Below are positions 53,064-61,344 of a stretch of DNA of 64,000 bases, piece by piece. The position numbers and the translations under genes are program-made. The notes below the pieces were generated by a model. That model searched no databases. It worked only from the letters and a program-made list of their open reading frames with translations, and was not told the origin of the DNA. Location of the stretch: NCBI GenBank assembly GCA_050949645.1, contig JBMNGC010000001.1, positions 1,364,001-1,428,000 of the forward strand. The letters run 5' to 3'. Source of the stretch: RUG369 sp050949645. Lineage in GTDB: Bacteria > Planctomycetota > Planctomycetia > Pirellulales > Thermoguttaceae. The stretch's first letter is position 1. The number at the start of each line of letters is the position of its first letter.

Positions 53064-53607
53064 AACGAGCGCCCCTGTAGATCAGCGCAGTCACTACGGG
53101 AAAAGTTGCAAAGTTCCAATCGAGCAGCGTTTTTAAAGATTGGAAACTAAGTCCGAGGGTCGGCGGCGTCATCTCGGGCACAATCTCGCAGGAAGGTGCG
53201 AGGACAAAGTCGCGCCATTGCAGCCGCGGATGCGGGAGCGTGAGCTCAGGTGTCCGCATAATCAGGTCGTCGTAGAGAATAAGATCGAGATCCAGCGTTC
53301 GAGGGCCCCAGAACTCGAGGCGAACGCGTCGAAGCGCGCGCTCGATCCACTGCAGTTCATGGAGAAGTTCGAGCGGCAAGAGCGTCGTGCGAAGCAAAAC
53401 GACCCCGTTGATAAAACTTAAAGAATCATGTGAACAGCCGACAGGATAAGTCTCGTATAAAGAACTGGTCTTCACGACGCGTACGCCGGGAATTTCCGCT
53501 AACAGAACCAGGGCGCGCGCTATATTTTTTTTCGGGTCGCCAAGATTGGATCCAAAAGCGACGAGCGCCTGCGATTCTTTCTGACCATCTTTGATTTCGC
53601 GCGGCAT
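53017..53607 (-). CDS. folK: 2-amino-4-hydroxy-6-hydroxymethyldihydropteridine diphosphokinase
   Basis: Folate-pathway enzyme that transfers pyrophosphate from ATP to 6-hydroxymethyl-7,8-dihydropterin. Family motifs: VAFGSNLGDPKKNI (~16-30), SSLYETYPVG, FINGVVLLRT, LLHELQWIERALRRVR, and the signature WGPRTLDLDLILYDD (Asp-rich, metal-binding, ~105-119), then LTLPHPRLQWRDFVLAP. The protein is 196 residues, slightly longer than E. coli HPPK (159). The start at 53607 fits the conserved N-terminus. No folB, folP or folE is nearby. The gene converges with holA and lies 87 bases after aroDE on the same strand, separated from it by a terminator. Confidence 0.95.
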   Translation of the reverse strand: MPREIKDGQKESQALVAFGSNLGDPKKNIARALVLLAEIPGVRVVKTSSLYETYPVGCSHDSLSFINGVVLLRTTLLPLELLHELQWIERALRRVRLEFWGPRTLDLDLILYDDLIMRTPELTLPHPRLQWRDFVLAPSCEIVPEMTPPTLGLSFQSLKTLLDWNFATFPVVTALIYRGARSSAKNQMVASEGRKS

Positions 53608-53633
53608 GAAAAACCCGGCAAAAACGTCTTCCG

Positions 53634-53673
53634 AAATAAAAAGCGAGAGACGTCTGTGCGCCGACGTCTCTCG
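53634..53673 (-). terminator. Rho-independent terminator of aroDE
   Basis: On the minus strand, CGAGAGACGTC pairs with GACGTCTCTCG (11 bp perfect), an 8-base loop, then C and five T residues. Confidence 0.9.
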
Positions 53674-53693
53674 TTAAACCTCGCGCCGACCGC

Positions 53694-55214
53694 TTATTCT
53701 TCGCGAACCGGGCTCAGCGCGTTGCGCAAGACGCGGCGCATGAAGGGCGCCGACGCGCGCTTGCCGGTATAAAGCTTAAACTGCAAACACGCCTGACCAA
53801 CGAACATCTCGACGCCGGAAACAATACGACAACCTTTTTCGCGCGCCATTCGCAGGAGGTACGTCGTCTCCGGGTTATAAATCGCGTCAAAGACAACCAT
53901 ACCCCCGCGTAATGATTTTCTATCCATCGGCGCTTCGTCGACGTTCGGGAACATGCCGACCGGCGTACAGTTTGCCAAAATTTGAACGACGTAACCCTCG
54001 CGTTCCTCCCAAGGACAGAATTCACAACCGAGCCAACTTGCGACGCGCTCGCCTTCTTCAACGTCGCGATCCGTGATGATGACGCGCGCGCCTCGCTCGT
54101 GGAGACCAAACGCAATAGCCTTGCCCGCGCCCCCAGAGCCCAGAACAAGCGCGCTCTGTCCCTCGAGAGGACTCGGCTCGCCGGCGAGAACGGGACGTGC
54201 CGCCATCGCTGTTTCTATGCTGAGAACTGCCGCAATATAGTCCGTGTTGTAACCGTAGCGACTGTAGCCGTCAAAGACGACCGTATTGCACGCGCCAATC
54301 GTTTCCACCGCCGGATCGAATTGCGTGAGCTTTTTCATAATCGCCATTTTGTGCGGAATGGTAACGCTCAGTCCTTTGAGGTCAAAAACGTCAGAAGCCT
54401 TGTCGAAAAACTCAAAAAGATCCTCTTTCGTCACTCTAAAGGGTAGATAAACGCAGTTGAGATCCTGCTCCGCAAAAGAGAGATTGTGGATCATTGGGCT
54501 AAGGCTGTGCATGATCGGATCGCCGACCACCCCAAAGACTGACGTGTCCGCGTTGATCTCGTCGTAACGATATTCGTCGCGAAGCGTTTTATAGTAGGGT
54601 AAACCGGGCATGATCGTGCGAGCTTTAGAGAAAGACGCGTACGCATAAGGGTTCCCCCACTTCTTTCCAAGGATCCGCGTCATGAACCCAAATTCCGTCA
54701 TCGAGATCGCCAGCGTTCGAGGCTTGGAACTATCCGAATTAGCGCGCTTGAGGAAGTCGATTAGGCGAAAAACGTCATCAATATTCTTAGGCGTCACCGC
54801 AATCTTAACGACGTCAGGGTCGCCGGTCGCGAGCGCTTCTTCACGAATCGCGTCCAGATCCTCAGGCGTTTCTTCCATGTTGTGGTAGCTGACAATTCGC
54901 TTCGTCTTGCCGAATCGCGGAATTTTAGACGCGACGTCAACCTCGAGGTCGACATATTCGACGCCTTCAGCGATAAGGGAGCGTAGAAGCTGGAGACGCT
55001 CGGGCTCGGAACCGCGCCAGTTGCCGCCGTCGGACTTGCGACGCACCGTTGCCAAAACGGGCGTGGGACGATTAGGAAGAAGACGATAAAGCTGGGGTTC
55101 CTTGCGCAGATAATCCAAACGTAATTCGACGAATGATACGTTGTCTTTGGCAAGCTTCTGCCATTCATCGATCATTCTTTTATGACTACCGCAACCAATA
55201 GTAACGCATATCAT
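53694..55214 (-). CDS. aroDE: Bifunctional 3-dehydroquinate dehydratase (type I) / shikimate dehydrogenase
   Basis: Two consecutive shikimate-pathway enzymes in one chain of 506 residues. Residues 1-~220 are a type I dehydroquinase with VELRLDYL (Glu and Arg), YHNME (catalytic His) and VKIAVTP (Schiff-base Lys). Residues ~230-500 are shikimate dehydrogenase: GVVGDPIMHSLSPMIHN, SVTIPHKMAIM (catalytic Lys), NTDYIA (Asp), and the NADP-binding VLGSGGAGKAIAFGL. Such AroD-AroE fusions are known from plants, Chlamydiae and Planctomycetes. All active-site residues seem present. ATG 55214 has GGGAG upstream. It is a single-gene unit with its own terminator. Confidence 0.95.
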   Translation of the reverse strand: MICVTIGCGSHKRMIDEWQKLAKDNVSFVELRLDYLRKEPQLYRLLPNRPTPVLATVRRKSDGGNWRGSEPERLQLLRSLIAEGVEYVDLEVDVASKIPRFGKTKRIVSYHNMEETPEDLDAIREEALATGDPDVVKIAVTPKNIDDVFRLIDFLKRANSDSSKPRTLAISMTEFGFMTRILGKKWGNPYAYASFSKARTIMPGLPYYKTLRDEYRYDEINADTSVFGVVGDPIMHSLSPMIHNLSFAEQDLNCVYLPFRVTKEDLFEFFDKASDVFDLKGLSVTIPHKMAIMKKLTQFDPAVETIGACNTVVFDGYSRYGYNTDYIAAVLSIETAMAARPVLAGEPSPLEGQSALVLGSGGAGKAIAFGLHERGARVIITDRDVEEGERVASWLGCEFCPWEEREGYVVQILANCTPVGMFPNVDEAPMDRKSLRGGMVVFDAIYNPETTYLLRMAREKGCRIVSGVEMFVGQACLQFKLYTGKRASAPFMRRVLRNALSPVREE

Positions 55215-55799
55215 TCTTCAAACTCCCAGTTTTCCCGCGGACGCCTTTCGATTCTCTTGATCGTAGATTCTCTAATAATCATAAACGCTAAACGCAACAA
55301 GACGTCGCAGATTAACGTTTAAGTAACGGGTATTCTATCGGAGAACGGCGTTCTTTTCAAATGGAGATGTGGAAACGGTTAGAGGAATTTCTCTCATAAA
55401 CTCAATTGTAAGGCGCTTTTCTTCACTTTGAAGATATTCGTTATTATTTTGTTTTTTATGAAACATTCTTTTTCTTATTCGTCACGCATTCCAAAAATTT
55501 CAATCGTTCAATCAACGCGTCTTGAAACAAGACGGAAAATGGTTATAATCGCTGAGAATTGTCCGACAACGTCGGGTAGACGGGCAAGCGTTTCGTCACG
55601 CGCGCTCCTTGAAGAGTGCAGAACGTTTAGACTGAGCGAAGGCGAGGTCGTTCTGAATCGTCGAGGGTGGAAGAGGTCGAAAAGTCTGCCTTGTCGACAC
55701 AAACGATAAAATTTTAACGTATTGTTGAGCCGTATGTCGTTGTGCCGACAATGCATAGTAAAGCTGCCTTCAGTCAGAGACCAGAAGAAAGATCGCAAA
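55215..55799. other. Promoter region upstream of the fatty-acid cluster
   Basis: 585 bases, AT-rich at 55400-55560. It contains the 18-base inverted repeat at 55691-55751. A frame of ~93 codons is open at 55428-55709 but its composition (Ser/Arg-rich, no domain) does not look like a gene. Confidence 0.5.
55691..55751. promoter_or_regulatory. Near-perfect inverted repeat before fabZ, candidate operator or leader hairpin
   Basis: TTGTCGACACAAACGATA (55691-55708) mirrors TATGTCGTTGTGCCGACAA (55733-55751), 24 bases apart. Its end is ~48 bases before ATG 55800. No T-run follows, so a binding site or RNA structure is more likely than a terminator. Confidence 0.4.
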
Positions 55800-56306
55800 A
55801 TGTATTTTTCATTGATTGATAAAATCGACGAATTGCACCCTGGCGAGTCGATCGTCGCGACCAAGTCGCTGGCGATGTCGGAGGAGTATCTTCGCGACCA
55901 CTTTCCTAAGTTCCCCGTCATGCCGGGCGTTCTTATGCTCGAAGCAATGACTCAGGCGTCAGCGTGGCTCGTTAGGGTATCAGAGCAGTTCGCGCACAGC
56001 ATAGTCGTCCTTAAGAGAACTAAGAACGTTAAGTTCGGGCAGTTCCTCCTGCCTGGTCAAACGATGGTCGTTTCTTCCAAAATCGTCTCCGACGCCGAAG
56101 ACGAAACGATTCTAAAAGTTCAAGGTTCAATCGAGGGCCAAGTGCGCATTCGCGCTCAGATCGCGCTGGCCAAATATAATCTTGCGTCGATCAGTCCCCA
56201 TCGAAAGACGTTTGATAAGAAGATCGTAGCTTTCCTTAAAGAAGAGCTCGCTCTGCTTTGGAACGGTTACGAAGACTATTTAAATGACGCAGAAGACGCT
56301 GGATAA
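55800..56306 (+). CDS. fabZ: FabZ-type 3-hydroxyacyl-ACP dehydratase
   Basis: Dehydrates 3-hydroxyacyl-ACP in fatty acid synthesis. ATG 55800 is chosen as the conserved fold starts right after it, with AGAAAG upstream. The hot-dog fold is seen with DHFPKFPVMPGVLMLEAMTQ: the active His in HF, the Glu in EAMTQ, and the PVMPG turn all match FabZ. 168 residues (FabZ ~150), with ~20 extra at the C-terminus. It is followed by an ACP gene and a second dehydratase-like gene, all on the plus strand; gaps of 125 and 183 bases leave room for separate promoters. Confidence 0.9.
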   Translation: MYFSLIDKIDELHPGESIVATKSLAMSEEYLRDHFPKFPVMPGVLMLEAMTQASAWLVRVSEQFAHSIVVLKRTKNVKFGQFLLPGQTMVVSSKIVSDAEDETILKVQGSIEGQVRIRAQIALAKYNLASISPHRKTFDKKIVAFLKEELALLWNGYEDYLNDAEDAG

Positions 56307-56431
56307 TCGTCCGGCGTTAAAATAATCGAGCGGAATGCGGACTGCTGTTCGCAGATACGACCGGTTCCGGATTCGGAATTTAATAAACGCTTTGCGCGTT
56401 TTTCTCATTACTATTATTAAGGAGTCCTTTC

Positions 56432-56815
56432 ATGGCGACTAAAGACGAAATTCTCGCCGAAGTTCGTGACGTTTTGGTTGATTCTCTCGCTGCCGACGAA
56501 GATCAGGTCACCCCTGACGCCACGCTCGTCGACGACCTTGGCGCGGAATCCATCGACCTCCTTGAAATTGTCTTCAATCTCGAGAAGAAATTCGATATCA
56601 AGATCGACCGCAGCGAACTGATTCCAGCCGACCTTTTCACGAACGCTGAATACGTCGCCGACGGAAAGCTCACGCCCGCAGGCGTCCAAATTATCGTAGA
56701 TCGTCTCCCTGGCGCCGACATGGAAGAATTTAAACAGAACCCGCTCGTCCAGAACGTTTCTAAAATTCTGACCGTCGACGTTCTCTGCAATATTGTCGAG
56801 AAGAAGCTTTCCTGA
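56432..56815 (+). CDS. acpP: Acyl carrier protein with C-terminal extension
   Basis: Small acidic protein that carries acyl chains on a phosphopantetheine arm. The attachment Ser is at residue 40 in DDLGAESIDLLEIVF (classical motif GxDSL; here GAESI). AAGGAG lies before ATG 56432. At 127 residues it is longer than the usual ~78. The insertion lies between the third helix and the end (LTPAGVQIIVDRLPGADMEEF), then a last helix SKILTVDVLCNIVEKKLS. It sits between two dehydratase genes and upstream of fabF, so it probably serves that set of enzymes. It may be specialised. Confidence 0.92.
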   Translation: MATKDEILAEVRDVLVDSLAADEDQVTPDATLVDDLGAESIDLLEIVFNLEKKFDIKIDRSELIPADLFTNAEYVADGKLTPAGVQIIVDRLPGADMEEFKQNPLVQNVSKILTVDVLCNIVEKKLS

Positions 56816-56998
56816 CGCATGTTTGACGCGCCGCGTCGAACGTCGCGCTTTTGCGCGCCGAAGATTACGTCCGCTGTCAGAGCTTCCGCAGTTCATTGAC
56901 GGCGGACGTCTCTCCGGAAACGTTGATACGTTCGCGTTTCCAACCTCTAATTCATGCCCCTGCTCCCCGGGCCTGCTTCCTGCGTTGCGAGTTTATTT

Positions 56999-57508
56999 AT
57001 GAACTGGTATTGGATCGATCGTTTCACCCTGTTTGAAAGTCACAAGAGAGCCAGAGCGATCAAAACGATCACTCGTTCTGAAAGTCATCTGCGCGATCAT
57101 TTTCGCTTTCATCCCATCGCCCCTACCTCGCTTATTATCGAGGGATTGGCGCAAACTGCCGGTCTGATGATAAACGAGGCGACGAGTTTCAGCAAGAAAG
57201 TCGTGCTGGGGAAGATTCCGAACGTCACCTTCTACGTCACTGAGATTGTGCCGGGCGACGTCCTCACTTACGACGCCGTCGCCGACTATATCAATGACGA
57301 AGGCTCGATGGCGTCCGTTTCTGTGCACCGCGGCGAAGAGCTCATCGCCGAAGGCGTGCTCATCTTCGCGCACCTCGGCGCTGATTTCGACGGAAAACAA
57401 CAGTTCGATGAAGGCGACCTTGAAAATCTCATGCGCGCCTACGGAATGTACGACGTCGGAGTCGACGTCGACGGTAATCCGATCAAGGATCCGTCTCTTG
57501 AGTCATGA
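56999..57508 (+). CDS. Second FabZ/FabA-like dehydratase (atypical)
   Basis: 169 residues, hot-dog fold. The start ATG 56999 is preferred over 56954 because the family-like WYWIDRF begins there, as in related dehydratases. The active region reads DHFRFHPIAPTSLIIEGLAQTAG: the catalytic His and the Glu are kept, but the PVMPG turn is changed to PIAPT. The C-terminal ~25 residues are an added acidic tail. It may be a true dehydratase of different specificity or a partner of the first copy. A terminator follows 23 bases after the stop, separating it from fabF. Confidence 0.82.
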   Translation: MNWYWIDRFTLFESHKRARAIKTITRSESHLRDHFRFHPIAPTSLIIEGLAQTAGLMINEATSFSKKVVLGKIPNVTFYVTEIVPGDVLTYDAVADYINDEGSMASVSVHRGEELIAEGVLIFAHLGADFDGKQQFDEGDLENLMRAYGMYDVGVDVDGNPIKDPSLES

Positions 57509-57530
57509 ATAAGAGTTGAACTGCGTTGCG

Positions 57531-57568
57531 CAAGCGTCTCGATGAGTCGTCTGGAGACGCTTGTTTTT
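57531..57568 (+). terminator. Terminator between second dehydratase and fabF
   Basis: CAAGCGTCTC pairs with GAGACGCTTG (10 bp perfect; 57531-57540, 57554-57563), a 13-base loop and then TTTTT. Confidence 0.85.
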
Positions 57569-57669
57569 GAATATACCGATTGAGAAAGTAGGCGCGTACG
57601 GATTTCGCGACGATTCCAAGGTTCGGCAAGAACCTTTTAAACTCGTACGGCATACGGGAGTCTCCACAA

Positions 57670-58965
57670 ATGGGTAAACGAGTTGTTGTTACCGGCGTCG
57701 GTTTAGTCACGCCCTTAGGGCATGACGTCGACACGATCTGGAAGCGTATGCTTAACGGCGAATCGGGCGTCGGTCGTATCACATTGTTCGACGCTTCAAA
57801 TTTTGCCACGCAGATAGCCGCCGAAGTCAGGGACTGGGACGTCGACGAAATCGGAGAAAACCTGGACGACTGGAAACATCAAGATCGTCATGCCAAATTC
57901 GGAGTCGGCGCCGCTTATAAAGCGATGCAAGACGCCGGCCTGCTAGGCGAAGGCGCCAAACATATTGATCCTGAGCGCCTCGGCGTTTACACAGGCGCGG
58001 GCGAAGGAACCCAAAGTTTCGACGACTTCTCCGCTATGATGCTCGCCGGCCTCGACGACGAAGGGAATCTTGACGAAGGGAAATTCGTTCAAAAGGGAAT
58101 CGAGATTCTCGACCCTCATCGCGAGCTTGAACAGGAACCGAATATGCCCGCGGCCCATATTGCCGCAATGTTCAACGCTAAAGGTCCGAACGTTAATACG
58201 TTGACTGCATGCGCAGCAGGCGCTCAGGCCATTGGCGAGGCGGTCGAGATCATCCGTCGAGACGAAGCAGATATGATGCTCGCGGGCGGCGCGAACTCGA
58301 TGATCCACCCCTTCGGCGTGACGGGCTTTAATCTCCTCACCGCGCTGAGCACTGAAAACGACGAGCCAGAAAAAGCGTCGAAGCCTTTTGACAAGCATCG
58401 TTGCGGTTTCATCCTTGGCGAAGGCGCCGGAATCGTTGTCCTGGAAGAACTGGAGCATGCAAAGAAACGCGGCGCTAAGATTTACGGCGAGATCGTGGGA
58501 TATGGTTCAACCTCCGACGCGTACCGTATTACAGATATTCATCCGGAAGGACGCGGCGCAATCAGTTGCATGAGACTCGCGCTTGAAAACGCAAACGTTA
58601 AGCCCGAAGAAGTCGACTACATCAACGCGCACGGCACGAGCACGAGCGTCAACGACCGCGTTGAGTCGCTTGCAATTCGCGAAGTCTTCGGAAAGTACGC
58701 GTATCAGATTCCTGTTTCAAGTACAAAGAGTATGACGGGGCACCTGATCACGGCCGCAGGTGCGACGGAATGTATCTACTGCCTGCTCGCGATCCGCGAC
58801 AACATGGTCCCGCCGACGATCAATTTTGAAGTGCGAGATCCGGACTGCGATCTTGATTACGTCCCTAACGTCGCTCGGAAGGTCAACGTCGACGTCGCGC
58901 TAAGCAACAGTTTCGGCTTTGGCGGACAGGACGTTTCTCTAGTCGTTCGTCGTTATATCGACTGA
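57670..58965 (+). CDS. fabF: 3-oxoacyl-ACP synthase II
   Basis: Condensing enzyme extending acyl-ACP with malonyl-ACP. 431 residues in the KAS II family: RVVVTGVGLVTPLGHDV at the start, the nucleophile Cys at ~181 in TLTACAAGAQ, HGTSTSVND (first His), SMTGHLITAAG (second His), and SNSFGFGGQD at the end. GGGAG lies ~10 bases before ATG 57670. All three catalytic residues (Cys-His-His) are intact. The gene has its own terminator on both sides, so it may be transcribed apart from the fabZ-acp set. Confidence 0.96.
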   Translation: MGKRVVVTGVGLVTPLGHDVDTIWKRMLNGESGVGRITLFDASNFATQIAAEVRDWDVDEIGENLDDWKHQDRHAKFGVGAAYKAMQDAGLLGEGAKHIDPERLGVYTGAGEGTQSFDDFSAMMLAGLDDEGNLDEGKFVQKGIEILDPHRELEQEPNMPAAHIAAMFNAKGPNVNTLTACAAGAQAIGEAVEIIRRDEADMMLAGGANSMIHPFGVTGFNLLTALSTENDEPEKASKPFDKHRCGFILGEGAGIVVLEELEHAKKRGAKIYGEIVGYGSTSDAYRITDIHPEGRGAISCMRLALENANVKPEEVDYINAHGTSTSVNDRVESLAIREVFGKYAYQIPVSSTKSMTGHLITAAGATECIYCLLAIRDNMVPPTINFEVRDPDCDLDYVPNVARKVNVDVALSNSFGFGGQDVSLVVRRYID

Positions 58966-59000
58966 TCCTTTTCGAATTCACACACAAGAATTCTTGAGAA

Positions 59001-59036
59001 AAAGCCTGAAAGAGCCGCGTCTTTCGGGCTTTTTTG
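59001..59036 (+). terminator. Rho-independent terminator of fabF
   Basis: AAAGCCTGAAAGA pairs with TCTTTCGGGCTTT (13 bp, one G-T pair), a 6-base loop, and a run of T residues. Confidence 0.9.
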
Positions 59037-59081
59037 TTAGTTGCGCATTTGCGTCCGGCGTCAGCTCATAAAGGAAAACAG

Positions 59082-59582
59082 ATGAAATTCTTTATCGCTG
59101 GAATTATGCAGGGTTCTAAAACGGAAGCCTCTCTTTATAGTCAGAATTACCGCCAGGAACTTCAGTCCGCGTTGCTCCAGGCTTTTCCCGACTCGGACGT
59201 TTACGACCCTCTCGCGTGCAACGAAAATTCGCTCCAATTTACTCATGAAGTGGGTAAAGCGGTTTTCATGAATCATAATAAGATGTGCGGAACCGACGTC
59301 GACGCGGTCGTCGCTTATGTTCCGGAAGCGTCGATGGGCGCGGCGATAGAGATGTGGGAGGCGTGGAAAAACGGCGCAGTCATCCTGACGATCTCGCCCA
59401 TGAAGATCAACTGGGTCGTGAAATTTCTCAGCGACGCTATCTATCCCGATATTGACTCCTTTCTTGCGGCGCTTCGTTGCGGGCAGGTTAGGAATCTCCT
59501 CGAAAGCCGCATGCCTCGCGCAAAGAAACGTTCGTGCGACGACTTTATTGACGCCGCGGTTCTTAACTCCGACCAGCGTTAA
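59082..59582 (+). CDS. Nucleoside 2-deoxyribosyltransferase-like protein
   Basis: 166 residues. ATG 59082 has AAAGGAAAA upstream and starts the fold (MKFFIAGIMQGSKTE). The pattern of the NDT-like family is seen: a first strand with FIAGIMQGS, a substrate region VYDPLACNENS, and VAYVPEASMGAAIEMWEAWKNG, where the Glu in AIEMWEA aligns with the catalytic Glu. NDTs exchange bases between deoxynucleosides or hydrolyse modified nucleotides. Real activity is unknown, as many relatives are uncharacterised. It lies 26 bases upstream of the membrane glycosyltransferase, likely co-transcribed with it. Confidence 0.7.
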   Translation: MKFFIAGIMQGSKTEASLYSQNYRQELQSALLQAFPDSDVYDPLACNENSLQFTHEVGKAVFMNHNKMCGTDVDAVVAYVPEASMGAAIEMWEAWKNGAVILTISPMKINWVVKFLSDAIYPDIDSFLAALRCGQVRNLLESRMPRAKKRSCDDFIDAAVLNSDQR

Positions 59583-59608
59583 TCCCTCTTATTCGCAAAG
59601 ATAGACTC

Positions 59609-61060
59609 ATGACGTCAGGAACACGCTACCGTATCGCCTGGCTTTCTCTGCTCTTGTTCGCGCTCCTGGTACGCGTAGGCGTAGGAATCTATTGGGACGA
59701 GACAGTCTTCAAACTTTGCGATCCAGGTTCGCACGCCTCCGACGCTCAGGACGGCCCTTTCTTCTACGGCGACTCCGATTCATACTGGAAGCTTGGCAGA
59801 GCGCTCGCGTTTGGACGACCTTACGAATTCGACGACCTTCGCTGCTGGCAAATCTTTCGTACCCCCGGCTATCCGGCGCTCCTGGCTCCTTTGTTTTGGA
59901 TCTTTGGCGAGAATCCGCCTGCAATTGCCGCTCGGATCGAAGGCGCGTTCTTTGGCATGATCAACGTCGCGCTTGTGGGCTTGCTGGCGATTATTATTTT
60001 TGGAAATGGAAAACGCGGTCGTCTTATTGCGATACTCGCGGCGTTATTTGTCGCTCTGGATCCGACGGAAGCGCTCCAAAGCGTTTCCATCCTTTCTGAA
60101 GAACCCTTCATGACCTTCTCGCTCGCGCTGAATATTGTTTTCGTTAAAATTGCGCGTTCACTCGGACTCCTCAACGCGAGAAAGCTCGACTCCAGCGTCG
60201 AAATTACCGCGCCGGCGACAAAGAAATTTCTAGCTCTTGTCGCGCTGGCGGCGTTTTTCAGCGCGGCGTCGATCTACCTGCGCCCTTCCTGGTTCTACTT
60301 TGTTCCTTTCGCAACGTTCGTCCTACTTCTTTTACGCTTCATGCTCGACTCTCTTCGTCGCAAAGTCAAAGACAACCCGCTTTGGACTAAGAAGGGTCTT
60401 CTTGCAACGCTGACGGTCGCCGCGCTCATCCATGTCGTTATGTTGGCGTTTTTGGCGCCTTGGATCATTCGAAATTATCGTCTCTCAGGCAAACCGATCG
60501 CCACGACGCTTCAGATGGGTTCAAGTCTCTACGACGGTCTGAGTCCCGAGGCGACGGGCGCAAGCGACATGACTTTTGTCGATCGTTTTCGCGCGGAAGA
60601 AATTGAAAATCCCTCCGATTCGCTTGACGTTCACTTCGAGATTCGATTAGACAGGCGAATGAAAGAAGCCTCTCTTGCATGGGTTAAATCGCATCCTCTT
60701 GAGACCGCGCGGCTCGCTTGCGTGAAATTCTATCGCCTTTGGGCGCCGGTTCCGAGAGAACGCTCCTTTGCAAAACCGATCTGGACGCTGGCGCTGATCA
60801 TTTCTTACCTTCCGATCCTCTGCCTCGGTTTGCTAGGACTGCGGCGCGCTTTCCACTTCGACAACGCGGCGTATTTTCTTGTTATCCCCGCCCTTTACAC
60901 GAGCGCGTTGCACGTCGTATTCGTATCGTCGATAAGATATAGAGTCCCCGTCATGTATGGGTTTGCAATTCTTGCTGCGTACTGGATTGTTACGACGGCG
61001 ACGCCGCTCATCAACAAGAACTCGCGATCGTTTTCATCGCAGACGTCAGACGACATTTGA
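59609..61060 (+). CDS. GT39-like membrane glycosyltransferase (ArnT/PMT-type fold)
   Basis: 483 residues with about ten hydrophobic helices. An N-terminal helix is followed by a long first periplasmic loop with GDSDSYWKLGRALAFGRPYE and FRTPGYPALLAPLFWI, the pattern of GT-C enzymes of the ArnT/PMT group that use polyprenyl-phosphate sugars. The acidic Asp in GDSDSYW is the candidate catalytic site. The C-terminal helices (LIISYLPILCLGLLGLRRAF) close the membrane domain. The acceptor is unknown. The gene follows the deoxyribosyltransferase-like gene closely, on the same strand. Confidence 0.8.
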   Translation: MTSGTRYRIAWLSLLLFALLVRVGVGIYWDETVFKLCDPGSHASDAQDGPFFYGDSDSYWKLGRALAFGRPYEFDDLRCWQIFRTPGYPALLAPLFWIFGENPPAIAARIEGAFFGMINVALVGLLAIIIFGNGKRGRLIAILAALFVALDPTEALQSVSILSEEPFMTFSLALNIVFVKIARSLGLLNARKLDSSVEITAPATKKFLALVALAAFFSAASIYLRPSWFYFVPFATFVLLLLRFMLDSLRRKVKDNPLWTKKGLLATLTVAALIHVVMLAFLAPWIIRNYRLSGKPIATTLQMGSSLYDGLSPEATGASDMTFVDRFRAEEIENPSDSLDVHFEIRLDRRMKEASLAWVKSHPLETARLACVKFYRLWAPVPRERSFAKPIWTLALIISYLPILCLGLLGLRRAFHFDNAAYFLVIPALYTSALHVVFVSSIRYRVPVMYGFAILAAYWIVTTATPLINKNSRSFSSQTSDDI

Positions 61061-61344
61061 GTTTGCAACGAACGCGATCTGCGCCAGTTATGACGGTTGT
61101 GAGAACTTCACAAAGAGAAACAACAAAAATAGATGAAATCGACCTTTGATTGAGTCAAAGCGCTGGAAAAGTGAGCATGACGGCTCTATAATGAACACGT
61201 GGCGGTTGGTGGAGAGCTCTTTTCCGCTCTGTCGCTTTCGTCCAGTAGCGTCGGGAGAGCGTAAACGCTTTTTCGAGCTTCGGTCAGAATCAGGTCGGAC
61301 CGTTCGACTAATAAGTCTCGAATAAATTCGTTTGGAGAAACAAA

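Noticed and set aside
55428..55709. A 93-codon plus-strand frame before fabZ
   Set aside because: Ser/Arg-rich, no ribosome site, no domain, and it runs through the inverted repeat region; more likely non-coding.
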